NCBI GenBank assembly: GCA_016183985.1
Contig: JACPDN010000007.1
Span: 110,645 to 174,644 of the forward strand
DNA from: Pseudomonadota bacterium
GTDB taxonomy: Bacteria > Pseudomonadota > Alphaproteobacteria > Dongiales > Dongiaceae
Length of the DNA: 64,000 bases
Direction of reading: 5' to 3'
Positions 1 through 8,093 of this stretch are shown piece by piece. The notes beneath the pieces are model-generated. The model saw only the letters and a list, made by a program, of their open reading frames with translations, had not been told where the DNA came from and did not search any database. Within the stretch, counting starts at the first letter, position 1. Each line of letters starts with the position of its first letter. The position numbers and the translations under genes were made by a program.

Positions 1-266
1 ACACTCGACAGCAGGCTGTTTGATGGAAAGTAGGCGAAGAAGCGCGGATGCTGCCAATGGGTGATGCCCGGCATGATCAGCTTTTCGACGTCGGCAAGGA
101 GATTGTCGATGGATTCCGCCCGCTGTGGCGGATCGATCGGAAATCCGGCCTTGATCTCGCCGGGTTTGGCTTGGGTCGTAATCGATTGGCCAGGCGCCCG
201 GGTCCGGTAATCCGCGACCCAGTCGATCAATCGATGACCCAGTTTGCGGAATTCCTCGGGCGTCAT
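1..266 (-). CDS. Aromatic-L-amino-acid decarboxylase, PLP group II (N-terminal part, cut by window edge)
   Basis: Only the first 88 codons lie in the window; the rest runs off the left edge. From ATG at 266 the protein begins MTPEEFRKLGHRLIDWV and reaches an HPRFFAYFPSNSLLSS block at about residues 73-88. That block is the conserved N-terminal signature of pyridoxal-phosphate group II decarboxylases (DOPA, tyrosine, tryptophan or phenylalanine decarboxylases). The ATG overlaps the TGA of the preceding acetoacetate-decarboxylase-family gene (ATGA), so translation is probably coupled and the gene is the distal member of the hpaE-led operon. In that context a DOPA- or tyrosine-like substrate is plausible, but specificity cannot be read from this fragment. 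The catalytic lysine lies outside the window. Confidence 0.85.
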   Translation of the reverse strand, partial: MTPEEFRKLGHRLIDWVADYRTRAPGQSITTQAKPGEIKAGFPIDPPQRAESIDNLLADVEKLIMPGITHWQHPRFFAYFPSNSLLSS

Positions 267-1060
267 TTGATTACCGGTACCAATGACTTGCCGCCGTTCC
301 AGACGACGCCGATCTGCCGGTAATAGCCGCCGATGATCTCCTTCGGCTTCAGATGCGATAGTTCCTCGGTGGGCGAATCGAACAAGGCGAAGTGATCGAC
401 CGAGGCGGCGAAGGGCTGGCCGCCCTCGAATTTGGCGCCTGACGATTCGATAAGCTCGGCATGGGCATCGCCCTTACCATCAATGGCCGGCAGCCAGCGG
501 TGATGCGCCATCGGATGGCCATTGACGAAGCCGTTCTTCTCGGCCGGGCCCTTCAAGGTGATGGTCGCTTCGGCGAGGCGCCGGTCGGCCGCCGCCAGGG
601 TCGCCCCGAACTTGCCGCCGGCCGCCACCTGCGGCGCCGGTGCAAAAGGATGCGGGCGCGTCATATGGATCGAGCCGAATTTCTTCGGATAGCCCTGGTG
701 GATGCCGCGCAGCATCGCGAAATCCTTGTCGACCCAAATATAGATGCAGCGCGAATAGGTGCGGCCTTCGAAGCTGCAGCGCACGACGGCGAAGGCCTCC
801 TTGTATTGCGCACGCACCGGATCGAGCATTTCCTCATAGGCGCCACCGCAGGATTGCCAATCGGCCCAGATAAGCGCCACGGCACCGGGGTCTTCCGCCG
901 CCAGTGTGAGTGGGGCCGGCAGGATGTCGGCGATGAGCTTCGGGTCGGTGCGATATTCGACGGTCAAGAGATCGCCGGCGTAATACCAGGGTGGCGGTGG
1001 CAATAAGCTGGCACTGCCCGTCACCGAGCGAGGGTAGAAGAAGCCTTTTTGCTGGGTCAT
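263..1060 (-). CDS. Acetoacetate decarboxylase (ADC) superfamily protein
   Basis: 265 residues from ATG at 1060, preceded by an AGAGAGGGA purine-rich ribosome site. A longer in-frame extension to 1219 lies inside the neighbouring gene and is rejected. Residues 120-130 contain GYPKKFG. In classical acetoacetate decarboxylase the paired lysines of this block include the Schiff-base lysine (K126/K127 here), so the imine chemistry seems retained. The length matches the family (240-270). It sits 22 bases after the FAH-family gene and overlaps the aromatic amino acid decarboxylase by 4 bases. ADC-superfamily proteins include decarboxylases and aldolase-dehydratases. In a homoprotocatechuate-type operon it may act on a ring-cleavage intermediate rather than on acetoacetate; that role is inference. 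Confidence 0.85.
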   Translation of the reverse strand: MTQQKGFFYPRSVTGSASLLPPPPWYYAGDLLTVEYRTDPKLIADILPAPLTLAAEDPGAVALIWADWQSCGGAYEEMLDPVRAQYKEAFAVVRCSFEGRTYSRCIYIWVDKDFAMLRGIHQGYPKKFGSIHMTRPHPFAPAPQVAAGGKFGATLAAADRRLAEATITLKGPAEKNGFVNGHPMAHHRWLPAIDGKGDAHAELIESSGAKFEGGQPFAASVDHFALFDSPTEELSHLKPKEIIGGYYRQIGVVWNGGKSLVPVIK

Positions 1061-1082
1061 GACCTTGCTTCCCTCTCTCTGC

Positions 1083-1937
1083 TCAGGCGCCAGGCTTCTT
1101 CGGCGCGCGAATACCGCGGAATTCCCAATCGCCACCGAGTGCGGTCGAAAGAACTTCCTCGGATTCTGTCGGCTGCGCGCCAAGCTCGGTGCGGATTTCC
1201 GCCGGACCTTCGACGACACGATTGGAAAGACGCCCCAAACCCTCGACCTCGACCTCGACCAGATCGCCGGGCTGCACGGGGCGCGAATTGGCCGGCGTGC
1301 CGGAGAGCAGCACGTCGCCCGGCTCCAGCGTGATGTTGCGGGCGATGTCGGCCACCAGATAGTTCATGTCCCAGGTCATCTCGGACGTGTTGCCATCTTG
1401 GCGCAAGACGCCGTTCACATAGGTGCGCAGGTATTTGTTGTGGAAATCCCACCCCGTGACGAAACCCGGCCCGAGCGGACAGAGCGTATCGCTGCCCTTC
1501 ACGCGCAGCATGGAACCGGCATCGGTGTCGCGGAAATCATGCAGGCCGAAATCATTGGCGACCGTATAGCCGGCGATATAGGCGCCGGCTTCGGCCTGGC
1601 TGATATTGCGAGCGCGCTTGCCGATGACGATGGCAACCTCGCCCTCATAATTCAGCCATTTGCAGTTCTTCGGGCGCACGATCTCGCCCCAATGGGAATT
1701 GAGTGATGAGGTAGGCTTCTGGAAATAGGTCGGTGTCGCCGAGAGCTTGATCTGGAATTCATGCACGCGGCTCACATGGTTGAGGTGCACGGCGATGATC
1801 TTGCCCGGCTGCACGGGCGGCAGATGGATGGCGTCCTTGATCGCGACACGGCGGCCATCGCGCGCCACCAATTCTTCGCCCTGACGCTCGGTCTCAACGA
1901 CGGCGCCACCCAGCAGAATGCGGCGATATTCGGTCAT
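1083..1937 (-). CDS. Fumarylacetoacetate hydrolase family protein (HpaG-like isomerase/decarboxylase)
   Basis: 284 residues from ATG at 1937; a longer frame to 2000 would overlap the dioxygenase gene. The central part holds the FAH-family metal-binding elements: YEGEVAIVIGK around residues 98-108, DFGLHDFRD around 129-137, a KGSDT block, and GDVLLSGTPAN near 224. These enzymes hydrolyse, decarboxylate or isomerise beta-dicarbonyl ring-cleavage products. Next to HpaD and HpaE the natural assignment is 5-oxo-pent-3-ene-1,2,5-tricarboxylate decarboxylase / 2-hydroxyhepta-2,4-diene-1,7-dioate isomerase (HpaG) of homoprotocatechuate meta-cleavage. Only one FAH-type gene is visible, whereas HpaG is often duplicated or fused. 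A residue tail of about 40 after the FAH core is unexplained. Confidence 0.85.
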   Translation of the reverse strand: MTEYRRILLGGAVVETERQGEELVARDGRRVAIKDAIHLPPVQPGKIIAVHLNHVSRVHEFQIKLSATPTYFQKPTSSLNSHWGEIVRPKNCKWLNYEGEVAIVIGKRARNISQAEAGAYIAGYTVANDFGLHDFRDTDAGSMLRVKGSDTLCPLGPGFVTGWDFHNKYLRTYVNGVLRQDGNTSEMTWDMNYLVADIARNITLEPGDVLLSGTPANSRPVQPGDLVEVEVEGLGRLSNRVVEGPAEIRTELGAQPTESEEVLSTALGGDWEFRGIRAPKKPGA

Positions 1938-1965
1938 GTTCTTCTCCCCTGTGGCGCGCGTCCGT

Positions 1966-2862
1966 TTACTCGGCGGCCTTGTTTCGCTTCGTCCAGCCAC
2001 CGGCCGGGCGGTCGAACCAGATATGCACCTGACCGGTGCCGATCGAATTTTCGTAATCGCTGAAGAGGCGACCGGCAGCGGTAAAGTCGCGCTCGCCCAA
2101 TGCCGCCGCCATCATCACGTAATGGCCGAAATTGGCTTCCGGCTTGAACTTCAGGAATTCCGGCATCGCATTGAGGACACGCGCATGATCCCCGGCCTTG
2201 AGCCAGTCGATGCGCTCGAGGTCCGCGGCGGCGTGTTCCGAGCTGAAGATATGCTGAACACCGGCCGCTTCATGGGCCCGCAGTTTCTGCAGCGGCCAGA
2301 ATTTATGGCTCATGGCACCGGAAGCCAGCAGCAGCACTTTCTTTCCACTGTCGGCGATCGCCTCACCCAGCGCCCGGCCGACGCGCAGGAAGTCCTCGGT
2401 CTCGCCGGTCTGAGCGCAACTCATCGACAGCCAGGCCTCTTTGCTTTTCTGCAAATAGTGCGCGACGTTGACGGTCGCATATTGGATCGGCAGGCATGGA
2501 TCGGCGATGGGCGTGATCCAGGTGCCGTTCTTCGCAGCCTTGCTCGCCACCAACTCGGCAAAATCGGGATCGCCAGGCAAATCATAAGGAACCTGGCTCA
2601 TGCCGCGTGGCAATTCGTCCGACGTATACTTGCCGCTGCGCCGCTCGGCTGACGTGATCACGAATTCGACCGTCGTGAACCAGTGTGAATCCAGCACCAC
2701 GACGACGTCGTAATCGAGCTTCTCCAGCACCTCGCGCTTCAGCCGATGCAGGCCTTCGACCAGGCTGAAATCCTTGCCTTCATTGAGCTCGTGCCGGATC
2801 TTTTCCGGCAGCATGATGGTGGGCACATGGGCGATGAGCCCGCAGCCGACAACTTCGCCCAT
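1966..2862 (-). CDS. hpaD: Class III extradiol (LigB-type) dioxygenase, 3,4-dihydroxyphenylacetate 2,3-dioxygenase-like
   Basis: 298 residues from ATG at 2862, whose A overlaps the final base of the upstream TGA (TGATG); a GTG one codon earlier is an alternative. The protein starts with GLIAHVPTIML, has VVVLDSHWFTT around residue 56 and ends with NFGHYVMMAAALG about 50 residues before the end. These histidine blocks belong to the LigB/HpaD-like non-haem Fe(II) ring-cleaving dioxygenases. Together with HpaE and the FAH-family gene this gives meta-cleavage of homoprotocatechuate to 5-carboxymethyl-2-hydroxymuconate semialdehyde and its oxidation. I have not matched every iron ligand, so a related catechol substrate remains possible. 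Confidence 0.85.
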   Translation of the reverse strand: MGEVVGCGLIAHVPTIMLPEKIRHELNEGKDFSLVEGLHRLKREVLEKLDYDVVVVLDSHWFTTVEFVITSAERRSGKYTSDELPRGMSQVPYDLPGDPDFAELVASKAAKNGTWITPIADPCLPIQYATVNVAHYLQKSKEAWLSMSCAQTGETEDFLRVGRALGEAIADSGKKVLLLASGAMSHKFWPLQKLRAHEAAGVQHIFSSEHAAADLERIDWLKAGDHARVLNAMPEFLKFKPEANFGHYVMMAAALGERDFTAAGRLFSDYENSIGTGQVHIWFDRPAGGWTKRNKAAE

Positions 2863-4319
2863 CACTTCCTCCAGCCATGCGGCGCAAAGACCGCGTTCTT
2901 GACGTCACAGTAGAAGTCGAACGACCACGTCCCGCCCTCGCGACCGATCCCTGATTTGCCGTTGCCGCCGAAGGCCTGCCGCAGGTCGCGCACGAAGAAG
3001 CAGTTGTTCCACACCAAGCCCGCATTGACCTGGGCCGTCACGCGCTCGGCGCGCGTCTCATCGCCGGTCATGACGACGGCAGCCAGGCCGTATTCGGTGT
3101 CATTCGCCATGGCGATCGCCTGCGCCTCGTCCTTGAAGGATTGCATGCAAAGCACCGGACCGAATACTTCCTCACGTAAAATCTCCGACTCATTGCCGGG
3201 ATCTGCGAAGAGCGTGGGGCGGAAGTAGAGGCCGCCGAGATCCGCATTGGGTCCGCCGCCGATCAGCGGCTTCAGCCCCGATGCCTTGGCACGCTCGACA
3301 AAGCCGGCAACGCGTTCAAAATGCGGCCGGCTGATCTGGGGACCGATATCATTGGCCTCGTCGCGCGGATCGCCTTGGCGGATATTCTTGGCCTTCTCGA
3401 TGAAGGCCTCCTGGAATTTCGCGCGGATACTTTCCTCGACCAGGATACGGCTGCCGGCAAGGCAAACCTGGCCCGCATTGTCGTATTGGCCGATCGCCGT
3501 ATTGACCGCGAGGTCGAAATCGCTGTCGGCAAAGACGATGAAAGGCGATTTGCCACCAAGCTCAAAGGAAAGCGGCACCAGATTGGGGGCGGCCGCAGCG
3601 GCGATCGTGCGCGCCGTCGGCACCGAACCGGTAAAACTCAGGCGCCGGACCTTAGGGTTACGCGTCAGGGCGGCACCCGCATTGCGGCCCAGACCCTGCA
3701 CGACATTGAAAACACCTGCCGGAAGGCCCGCTTCCGCGGTAATGTCAGCGAGGAGCGACGCCGTGAGCGGCGCCCATTCCGGCGGTTTATAGACAACGGT
3801 GCAGCCTGCGGCCAGGGCCGGCGCGATGCGCCAAGTGCCCAGCATCAGGGGCGCATTCCATGGCGTAATGATGCCGGCAACGCCGCTTGGGTCGTAAGAG
3901 ATGTGGTTGCGATGGCCACGCACATCGAAATCGGGATGATCGAGCTGCGTCAGCCAATCGGCAAAAAAGCGGAAATTCATGGCAACGCGCGGCATGACCC
4001 CACGCCGGTGCGAGCGCAACAGCGAGCCATTGTCGCGCGTCTCGACCACGGCCAGCTGTTCGACCTTAGCCTCAATGAGATCGGCAATCTTATGAAGATA
4101 GGCGGCCCGTTCGGCCGGGCTGGTGCGGCGCCAGGTCTGAAAGGCCTTGTGGGCGGCATTCACCGCCGCGTCGACTTCCCCTTCGCCGCCCGCCGCCAGT
4201 TCGGCAATCGGCTGCTCGTCGATCGGAGAAATACTCTTGAAGCTCTCGGCGCTGCCGACCCGAGCGCCGCCAATCCAATGGCGGCCATCGATTTCGACAC
4301 CTTCGACCAGCGACCTCAT
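2862..4319 (-). CDS. hpaE: 5-carboxymethyl-2-hydroxymuconate semialdehyde dehydrogenase-like ALDH
   Basis: 485 residues, the usual size of a non-acylating NAD(P) aldehyde dehydrogenase. Catalytic blocks are complete: ITPWNAPLM near 151, SFTGS near 228, the general-base glutamate in FELGGKSP (E253) and the nucleophile in GQVCLAGS (C286). ATG at 4319 is preferred because GGGGAG lies 8 bases upstream; the ATG at 4337 has no ribosome site and would swallow it. First gene of the hpaE-hpaD-FAH-ADC-AADC operon. It oxidises the ring-cleavage semialdehyde to the dicarboxylate. A TTCGACGTCGAA palindrome 25 bases upstream is a likely repressor site. Confidence 0.88.
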   Translation of the reverse strand: MRSLVEGVEIDGRHWIGGARVGSAESFKSISPIDEQPIAELAAGGEGEVDAAVNAAHKAFQTWRRTSPAERAAYLHKIADLIEAKVEQLAVVETRDNGSLLRSHRRGVMPRVAMNFRFFADWLTQLDHPDFDVRGHRNHISYDPSGVAGIITPWNAPLMLGTWRIAPALAAGCTVVYKPPEWAPLTASLLADITAEAGLPAGVFNVVQGLGRNAGAALTRNPKVRRLSFTGSVPTARTIAAAAAPNLVPLSFELGGKSPFIVFADSDFDLAVNTAIGQYDNAGQVCLAGSRILVEESIRAKFQEAFIEKAKNIRQGDPRDEANDIGPQISRPHFERVAGFVERAKASGLKPLIGGGPNADLGGLYFRPTLFADPGNESEILREEVFGPVLCMQSFKDEAQAIAMANDTEYGLAAVVMTGDETRAERVTAQVNAGLVWNNCFFVRDLRQAFGGNGKSGIGREGGTWSFDFYCDVKNAVFAPHGWRK

Positions 4320-4343
4320 CTTGGGTGCTCCCCGCATAAATCG

Positions 4344-4355
4344 TTCGACGTCGAA
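4344..4355. promoter_or_regulatory. Candidate MarR operator in front of the hpaE operon
   Basis: TTCGACGTCGAA is a perfect 12-base palindrome in the 90-base gap between the MarR regulator stop and the hpaE start. The wider block ATCGTTCGACGTCGAAT recurs with one substitution at 5174-5190 in front of the permease. Position and symmetry fit a MarR dimer site; binding is inferred. Confidence 0.6.
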
Positions 4356-4409
4356 TAATTATGCGAAGCACTCTCGGCAAGTCAAGCGCGGGCCGCGACC
4401 GACCGCCGC

Positions 4410-5033
4410 TTATTCGTCTTCCGCGATGCCGTCGAGCTCGATGATGGTGGCAAGGATCAGGCGGATAGCCTCGGTCGCGGCCTGAATCTGCTTGGGCGAC
4501 AGACGCTCGACGATGCGTGTTTCCTCCGCATTGAATTTCGGGAAGAGGCCGCTGATGACCTCCGCCCCGCTCGCGGTCAGATTGACGATGACGAGGCGGC
4601 GTTCCAATTCATTGGTGCGCCGTCGGACCAGTTTGCGCGCCTCCAGCATGTTAAGGATCGAGGAGAGCGTGCTCTTGGCAACGCCCGCTTCCGCCGCGAG
4701 TCGCCGGGTTTCCAGCTCGCCATAGATCCACAGGCACCACAGCGTCACGAAGGCAGACCAGTGCAAATCGGCATCTTTCAGGATCGCACGTTCGAAATGG
4801 TCGCGGATGAAGCCGGAGGCGCGGTGGATGTTGGAGACCAGCGCCATCGATTCGAGATTGACGCGCAAGCCCGCGACCCGCTTTTCGCCCAACACCTCGG
4901 CCAATGGTTTCGCTTGGCGCTTCGCAGGCGCTTTACGCGGTGCAGCAGAGCCAGCAGGCGATTTTGATTGGGGAACGGCGGCTCCCTTCGCGGGTGCAGC
5001 AGCACGGGCTGGCAGTCGTCGGTCTTTGGTCAA
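4410..5033 (-). CDS. MarR family transcriptional regulator with basic N-terminal tail
   Basis: 207 residues. The winged helix spans roughly residues 75-165, with TLWCLWIYGELETRRLAAEAGV, then the recognition helix AKSTLSSILNMLEARKLV and the wing RRTNELERRLVIVNLT; both are MarR hallmarks. About 45 residues at the N-terminus are Ala/Lys/Pro-rich and probably disordered. The start chosen is TTG at 5033, because GGAG lies 7 bases upstream and no ATG exists before the winged helix except Met63. It lies between the two TTCGACRTCGAA palindromes, so it probably controls both the hpa-type operon and the permease and answers to an aromatic ligand (an HpaR-like role, by inference). Confidence 0.85.
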   Translation of the reverse strand: MTKDRRLPARAAAPAKGAAVPQSKSPAGSAAPRKAPAKRQAKPLAEVLGEKRVAGLRVNLESMALVSNIHRASGFIRDHFERAILKDADLHWSAFVTLWCLWIYGELETRRLAAEAGVAKSTLSSILNMLEARKLVRRRTNELERRLVIVNLTASGAEVISGLFPKFNAEETRIVERLSPKQIQAATEAIRLILATIIELDGIAEDE

Positions 5034-5177
5034 GCAGCAACTCCGATCATTCGGTCAGGTTCTAAGGGCGTCAGGGCCAGGTTATAGCATCCTCTTGCGG
5101 CCCACTTTAAGCGCCCAATCGACGCGCGGCGATTTTCTGGTCTGCTCCCTTGCCACGGATTTTCATTCGCGTTATCG

Positions 5178-5189
5178 TTCGACATCGAA
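5178..5189. promoter_or_regulatory. Candidate MarR operator in the divergent marR/permease promoter region
   Basis: TTCGACATCGAA, one base off a perfect palindrome, within a 17-base block matching the site at 4341-4357 except for A instead of G at the centre; both are followed by AATTA. It sits in the 295-base gap (5034-5328) between the divergent regulator and permease starts. Nothing else in that gap is recognisable. Confidence 0.55.
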
Positions 5190-5328
5190 TGAATTACCAA
5201 AGCCGTCGCGCATGACACCCGTTATGCGGAAGCGGTTGAGTTCGGCCCGCGGGCAACGACCCGCGATCACAAGGGAGTCTGGGCCAGCTGAGATATCTCG
5301 GCCGGCCGGCGTCATCAGGAGGGGAAGC

Positions 5329-6771
5329 ATGACCGACACTAGTTCCACCAATAAACTGCAGCGTGACGCCCTTGGCGTTGCTGCCGTGACTTTCTTCGTC
5401 GTCTCCGCTGCGGCGCCGCTCACGGCGGTCGCAGGCGGCTATCCGATCGCCATGCTGCTCGGCAACGGCGTCGGCGTGCCCTTGGCCGTGCTGCTGGTGA
5501 TGGCGATCCTGCTCATCTTCTCGGTCGGCTATACGACCATGGCGCGGCACATCTCCAATGCCGGCTCGTTCTATGCTTTCACGACCCGGGGTCTCGGCGG
5601 CGTCATGGGCGGTGCCGCCGCCTATATCGCCGTCCTCGCCTATAACGCCATGCAAGTCGGCCTCTATGGCCTGTTCGGCGCGGTCGCGGCCGGTACTGTT
5701 GCGGCATTGAGCGGCGGCTCCGTTGACCTGCCCTGGTGGGTCTGGTCGCTAGCCTCCTGGGTGCTGGTCGGCATCTTCGGTTATATGAAGATCGATCTTT
5801 CGGCCAAGGTGCTCGCTATCCTGGTCTGCGCCGAATACATCATCGTCGTCGTGCTCGACCTTGCCATTATCGGCAATGGCGGGCCGGAAGGGGTCAGCAC
5901 GGTGAGCTTCACGCCGACCGCCTTCGCGACTGGCGAGCCCATCATCGGCATGCTGCTCTGTTTTGCTGCCTTCATGGGCTTCGAAGCGACGACGATCTAC
6001 AGCGAAGAAGCGCGCGATCCGGAACGTACCGTGCCGCGGGCGACCTATCTCTCGGTCCTCGTTATCGGCATCTTCTATGCGTTTTCGACCTGGTGCATGG
6101 TGATCGGCACCGGTGCATCGAAGCTGATGGAAACCCTGGGCGGCCTCGCCGACCCGACCACCTTCATCTTCGTCCTCTCCGATCAATATGTCGGCAGCTG
6201 GCTCACCACCGTCATCAGCCTGCTGCTGATCTCCAGCGTGTTCGCCGCCCTGCTCGCCTTCCACAACGCCGCTGCGCGTTACTTCTACGTGCTCGGCCGC
6301 GAAGGCCTGCTGCCGGCGGGTCTCGGGCGGACCCATGACGAGCATAAGAGCCCGCATGTGGGCTCCGTCCTGCAGACGGTTCTGGGTGTCGTCATCCTCG
6401 CCATCTTCATCATCACGGCGCAGGATCCGGTGTTGGGTCTCTTTGCCTGGCTCACCAACCTCGCCACCTTGGGCGTCATCACCTTGATGGCCATCGTCTC
6501 CTTCGCGGTGGTGGTTTTCTTCCGGCGCAATGGCCAGTTAGCGCCCAATGCGTTCAAGACCCTGATAGCCCCGCTGGTGGCCGCCGTGCTGCTCGCCATC
6601 ATCGCCTATCAGGTCGTGACGCATTTCGACGTACTGACCGGCGCCTCGCCGGCACTTGCGATCGGCCTGCCGATCCTGGTCCCGATCGCCGGATTGCTCG
6701 GCGCGCTCGTGGCCTACCAGTTGAAAAAATCGAGCAATTCCCGGTTTGCCCAGCTGGGCGCCGGGCAGTAA
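5329..6771 (+). CDS. APC superfamily amino acid/amine permease
   Basis: 480 residues from ATG at 5329 with AGGAGGGG 4 bases upstream. The protein is almost entirely hydrophobic, with about 12 membrane helices. It opens with the APC signature ALGVAAVTFFVVSAAAPLT and holds GFEATTIYSEEARDPERTVPRA near residue 220, typical of cation-coupled amino acid transporters (GabP/APC type). It transports an amino acid or amine across the inner membrane. Shared operator sequences with the hpa-type operon suggest the substrate is the aromatic amino acid or amine degraded there (inference). A longer upstream frame from 4807 overlaps the regulator antisense and is not used. Confidence 0.9.
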   Translation: MTDTSSTNKLQRDALGVAAVTFFVVSAAAPLTAVAGGYPIAMLLGNGVGVPLAVLLVMAILLIFSVGYTTMARHISNAGSFYAFTTRGLGGVMGGAAAYIAVLAYNAMQVGLYGLFGAVAAGTVAALSGGSVDLPWWVWSLASWVLVGIFGYMKIDLSAKVLAILVCAEYIIVVVLDLAIIGNGGPEGVSTVSFTPTAFATGEPIIGMLLCFAAFMGFEATTIYSEEARDPERTVPRATYLSVLVIGIFYAFSTWCMVIGTGASKLMETLGGLADPTTFIFVLSDQYVGSWLTTVISLLLISSVFAALLAFHNAAARYFYVLGREGLLPAGLGRTHDEHKSPHVGSVLQTVLGVVILAIFIITAQDPVLGLFAWLTNLATLGVITLMAIVSFAVVVFFRRNGQLAPNAFKTLIAPLVAAVLLAIIAYQVVTHFDVLTGASPALAIGLPILVPIAGLLGALVAYQLKKSSNSRFAQLGAGQ

Positions 6772-6858
6772 CGACCCCTCGAACGGGCGGAGCGGCAGGC
6801 AGCCACTCCGCCCCCTTTTCTTTCTCCATCTCAATTTCTTGCGCTGTGGAGCGTGATC

Positions 6859-8040
6859 ATGTCCCCGGCCGACCGGATCAGTGTCGAGGCGTTGGAAGCC
6901 GATCCCTATCCCTTCTATGCGCATCTCCGGCGTGAGGCGCCGGTCTGCTTCGTGCCCGCCGTCAATCTCTGGATGGTGACGCGTTGGGCCGATGTCGAAT
7001 TCGTGGCCAAGATGCCAGACCTGTTCAGTGCCGAAGTCACCGCTTCACCGGTCGAGCGCACCTTCGGCAAGCCGACCATCCTCACGACCGATGGGCCCGT
7101 GCATAAGGAATTGCGCGCCGGTATCGACCCCAAATACAAGCCCAAGCCGGTTGCAGCTTATATCGACGGCCTGGTGCGGCCGATCGCGGAAGAATATCTC
7201 AGCTCCCTCCTCAAACGTGGCGGCGGCGATCTGATGGCCGAGTATTTCGAGCCGATCTCGACGCTGGCTCTCGCACGCTCCTTCGGCTTTCACGACATCG
7301 ACATGCCGACCTTGCGGCGCTGGTTCTATGGCCTCGCCCAGGGTGCTATCAATTTCGAGAACGACCCTACCCGTCAGGCAATCGGCGATGCGGTGAGTGC
7401 CGAGATCAGCGAGAAGGCCGAAGCGATCTTCGCCCGGCTGGAACGCGAGCCAGACGATTCCGCCCTCTCCCACATGCTGCATGACGGCATGCCGGACGGG
7501 CAGACGCGGCCGCGTGCATTTCTCCTGCCGACCGTGAAGGTAACGCTGCTGGGCGGCATGCAGGAGCCCGGACATGGTGCCGGGTCGGTTCTCGTCGGGC
7601 TGCTCACGCACCCCGATCAGATGCGGGATGTGCGGGAAGACTTGGCCGCGCTGCTACCCTTGGCTGTCGATGAGGGCCTGCGTTGGGTGGCGCCCATCGG
7701 CACGCAGACGCGCCAAGCCAGAAGCGATATCGAGCTTGGCGGAGCGGTCATTCCGGCAGGCGCCATGGTGGGCGCATTCGTCTCTTCCGCCAGCCGCGAC
7801 GAAAGCCGTTTCAGCGATCCCGACAGCTTCAATATCCACCGCCGCGAAGGCCCCCATGCTGCCTTCGGCTTCGGGCAGCATTTCTGTTCCGGCCGCTGGT
7901 TCGCGCGCGACCAGGTGATCGCGGCGCTGCGGGTGCTGCTGGAGAATTGCCGCGAGATCACGCTGGTGCCTGAGAACCCACCGGTTTTCCGCGGTTGGGA
8001 GTTCCGGGCACCGACATCACTGCAGGTCACACTCGGCTAG
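6859..8040 (+). CDS. Cytochrome P450
   Basis: 393 residues from ATG at 6859 with GGAG 7 bases upstream; a GTG two codons earlier is rejected. The haem-ligand loop FGFGQHFCSGRWFAR places the cysteine at 343, and E272-R275 (EGLR) form the K-helix ExxR pair. The I-helix segment at 232-240 reads GGMQEPGHG: the acid (E236) is present but the usual threonine is proline, which changes the oxygen-activation pair. Soluble class I bacterial type with no membrane anchor; ferredoxin and reductase are not in the window. It follows the permease by 87 bases and may be cotranscribed. Substrate unknown. Confidence 0.92.
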   Translation: MSPADRISVEALEADPYPFYAHLRREAPVCFVPAVNLWMVTRWADVEFVAKMPDLFSAEVTASPVERTFGKPTILTTDGPVHKELRAGIDPKYKPKPVAAYIDGLVRPIAEEYLSSLLKRGGGDLMAEYFEPISTLALARSFGFHDIDMPTLRRWFYGLAQGAINFENDPTRQAIGDAVSAEISEKAEAIFARLEREPDDSALSHMLHDGMPDGQTRPRAFLLPTVKVTLLGGMQEPGHGAGSVLVGLLTHPDQMRDVREDLAALLPLAVDEGLRWVAPIGTQTRQARSDIELGGAVIPAGAMVGAFVSSASRDESRFSDPDSFNIHRREGPHAAFGFGQHFCSGRWFARDQVIAALRVLLENCREITLVPENPPVFRGWEFRAPTSLQVTLG

Positions 8041-8057
8041 AGCCTGCCAATACAACC

Positions 8058-8088
8058 CGTCATCCCCGGGTCAAGCCCGGGGATGACG
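8058..8088. repeat. Palindromic dispersed repeat / bidirectional terminator
   Basis: A 13-base perfect stem (CGTCATCCCCGGG) around a TCAAG loop lies between the convergent P450 and ThDP-enzyme stops. A near-identical copy is at 53217-53245, and the same ends bound a longer element at 27203-27319. It could serve as a transcription end for both genes; no T-run follows on either side. Confidence 0.8.
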
Positions 8089-8093
8089 ATAAA

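Noticed and set aside
4807..5328. N-terminal extension of the APC permease to 4807
   Set aside because: It would overlap the MarR gene antisense; the start at 5329 has an excellent AGGAGGGG site and gives a normal APC N-terminus.
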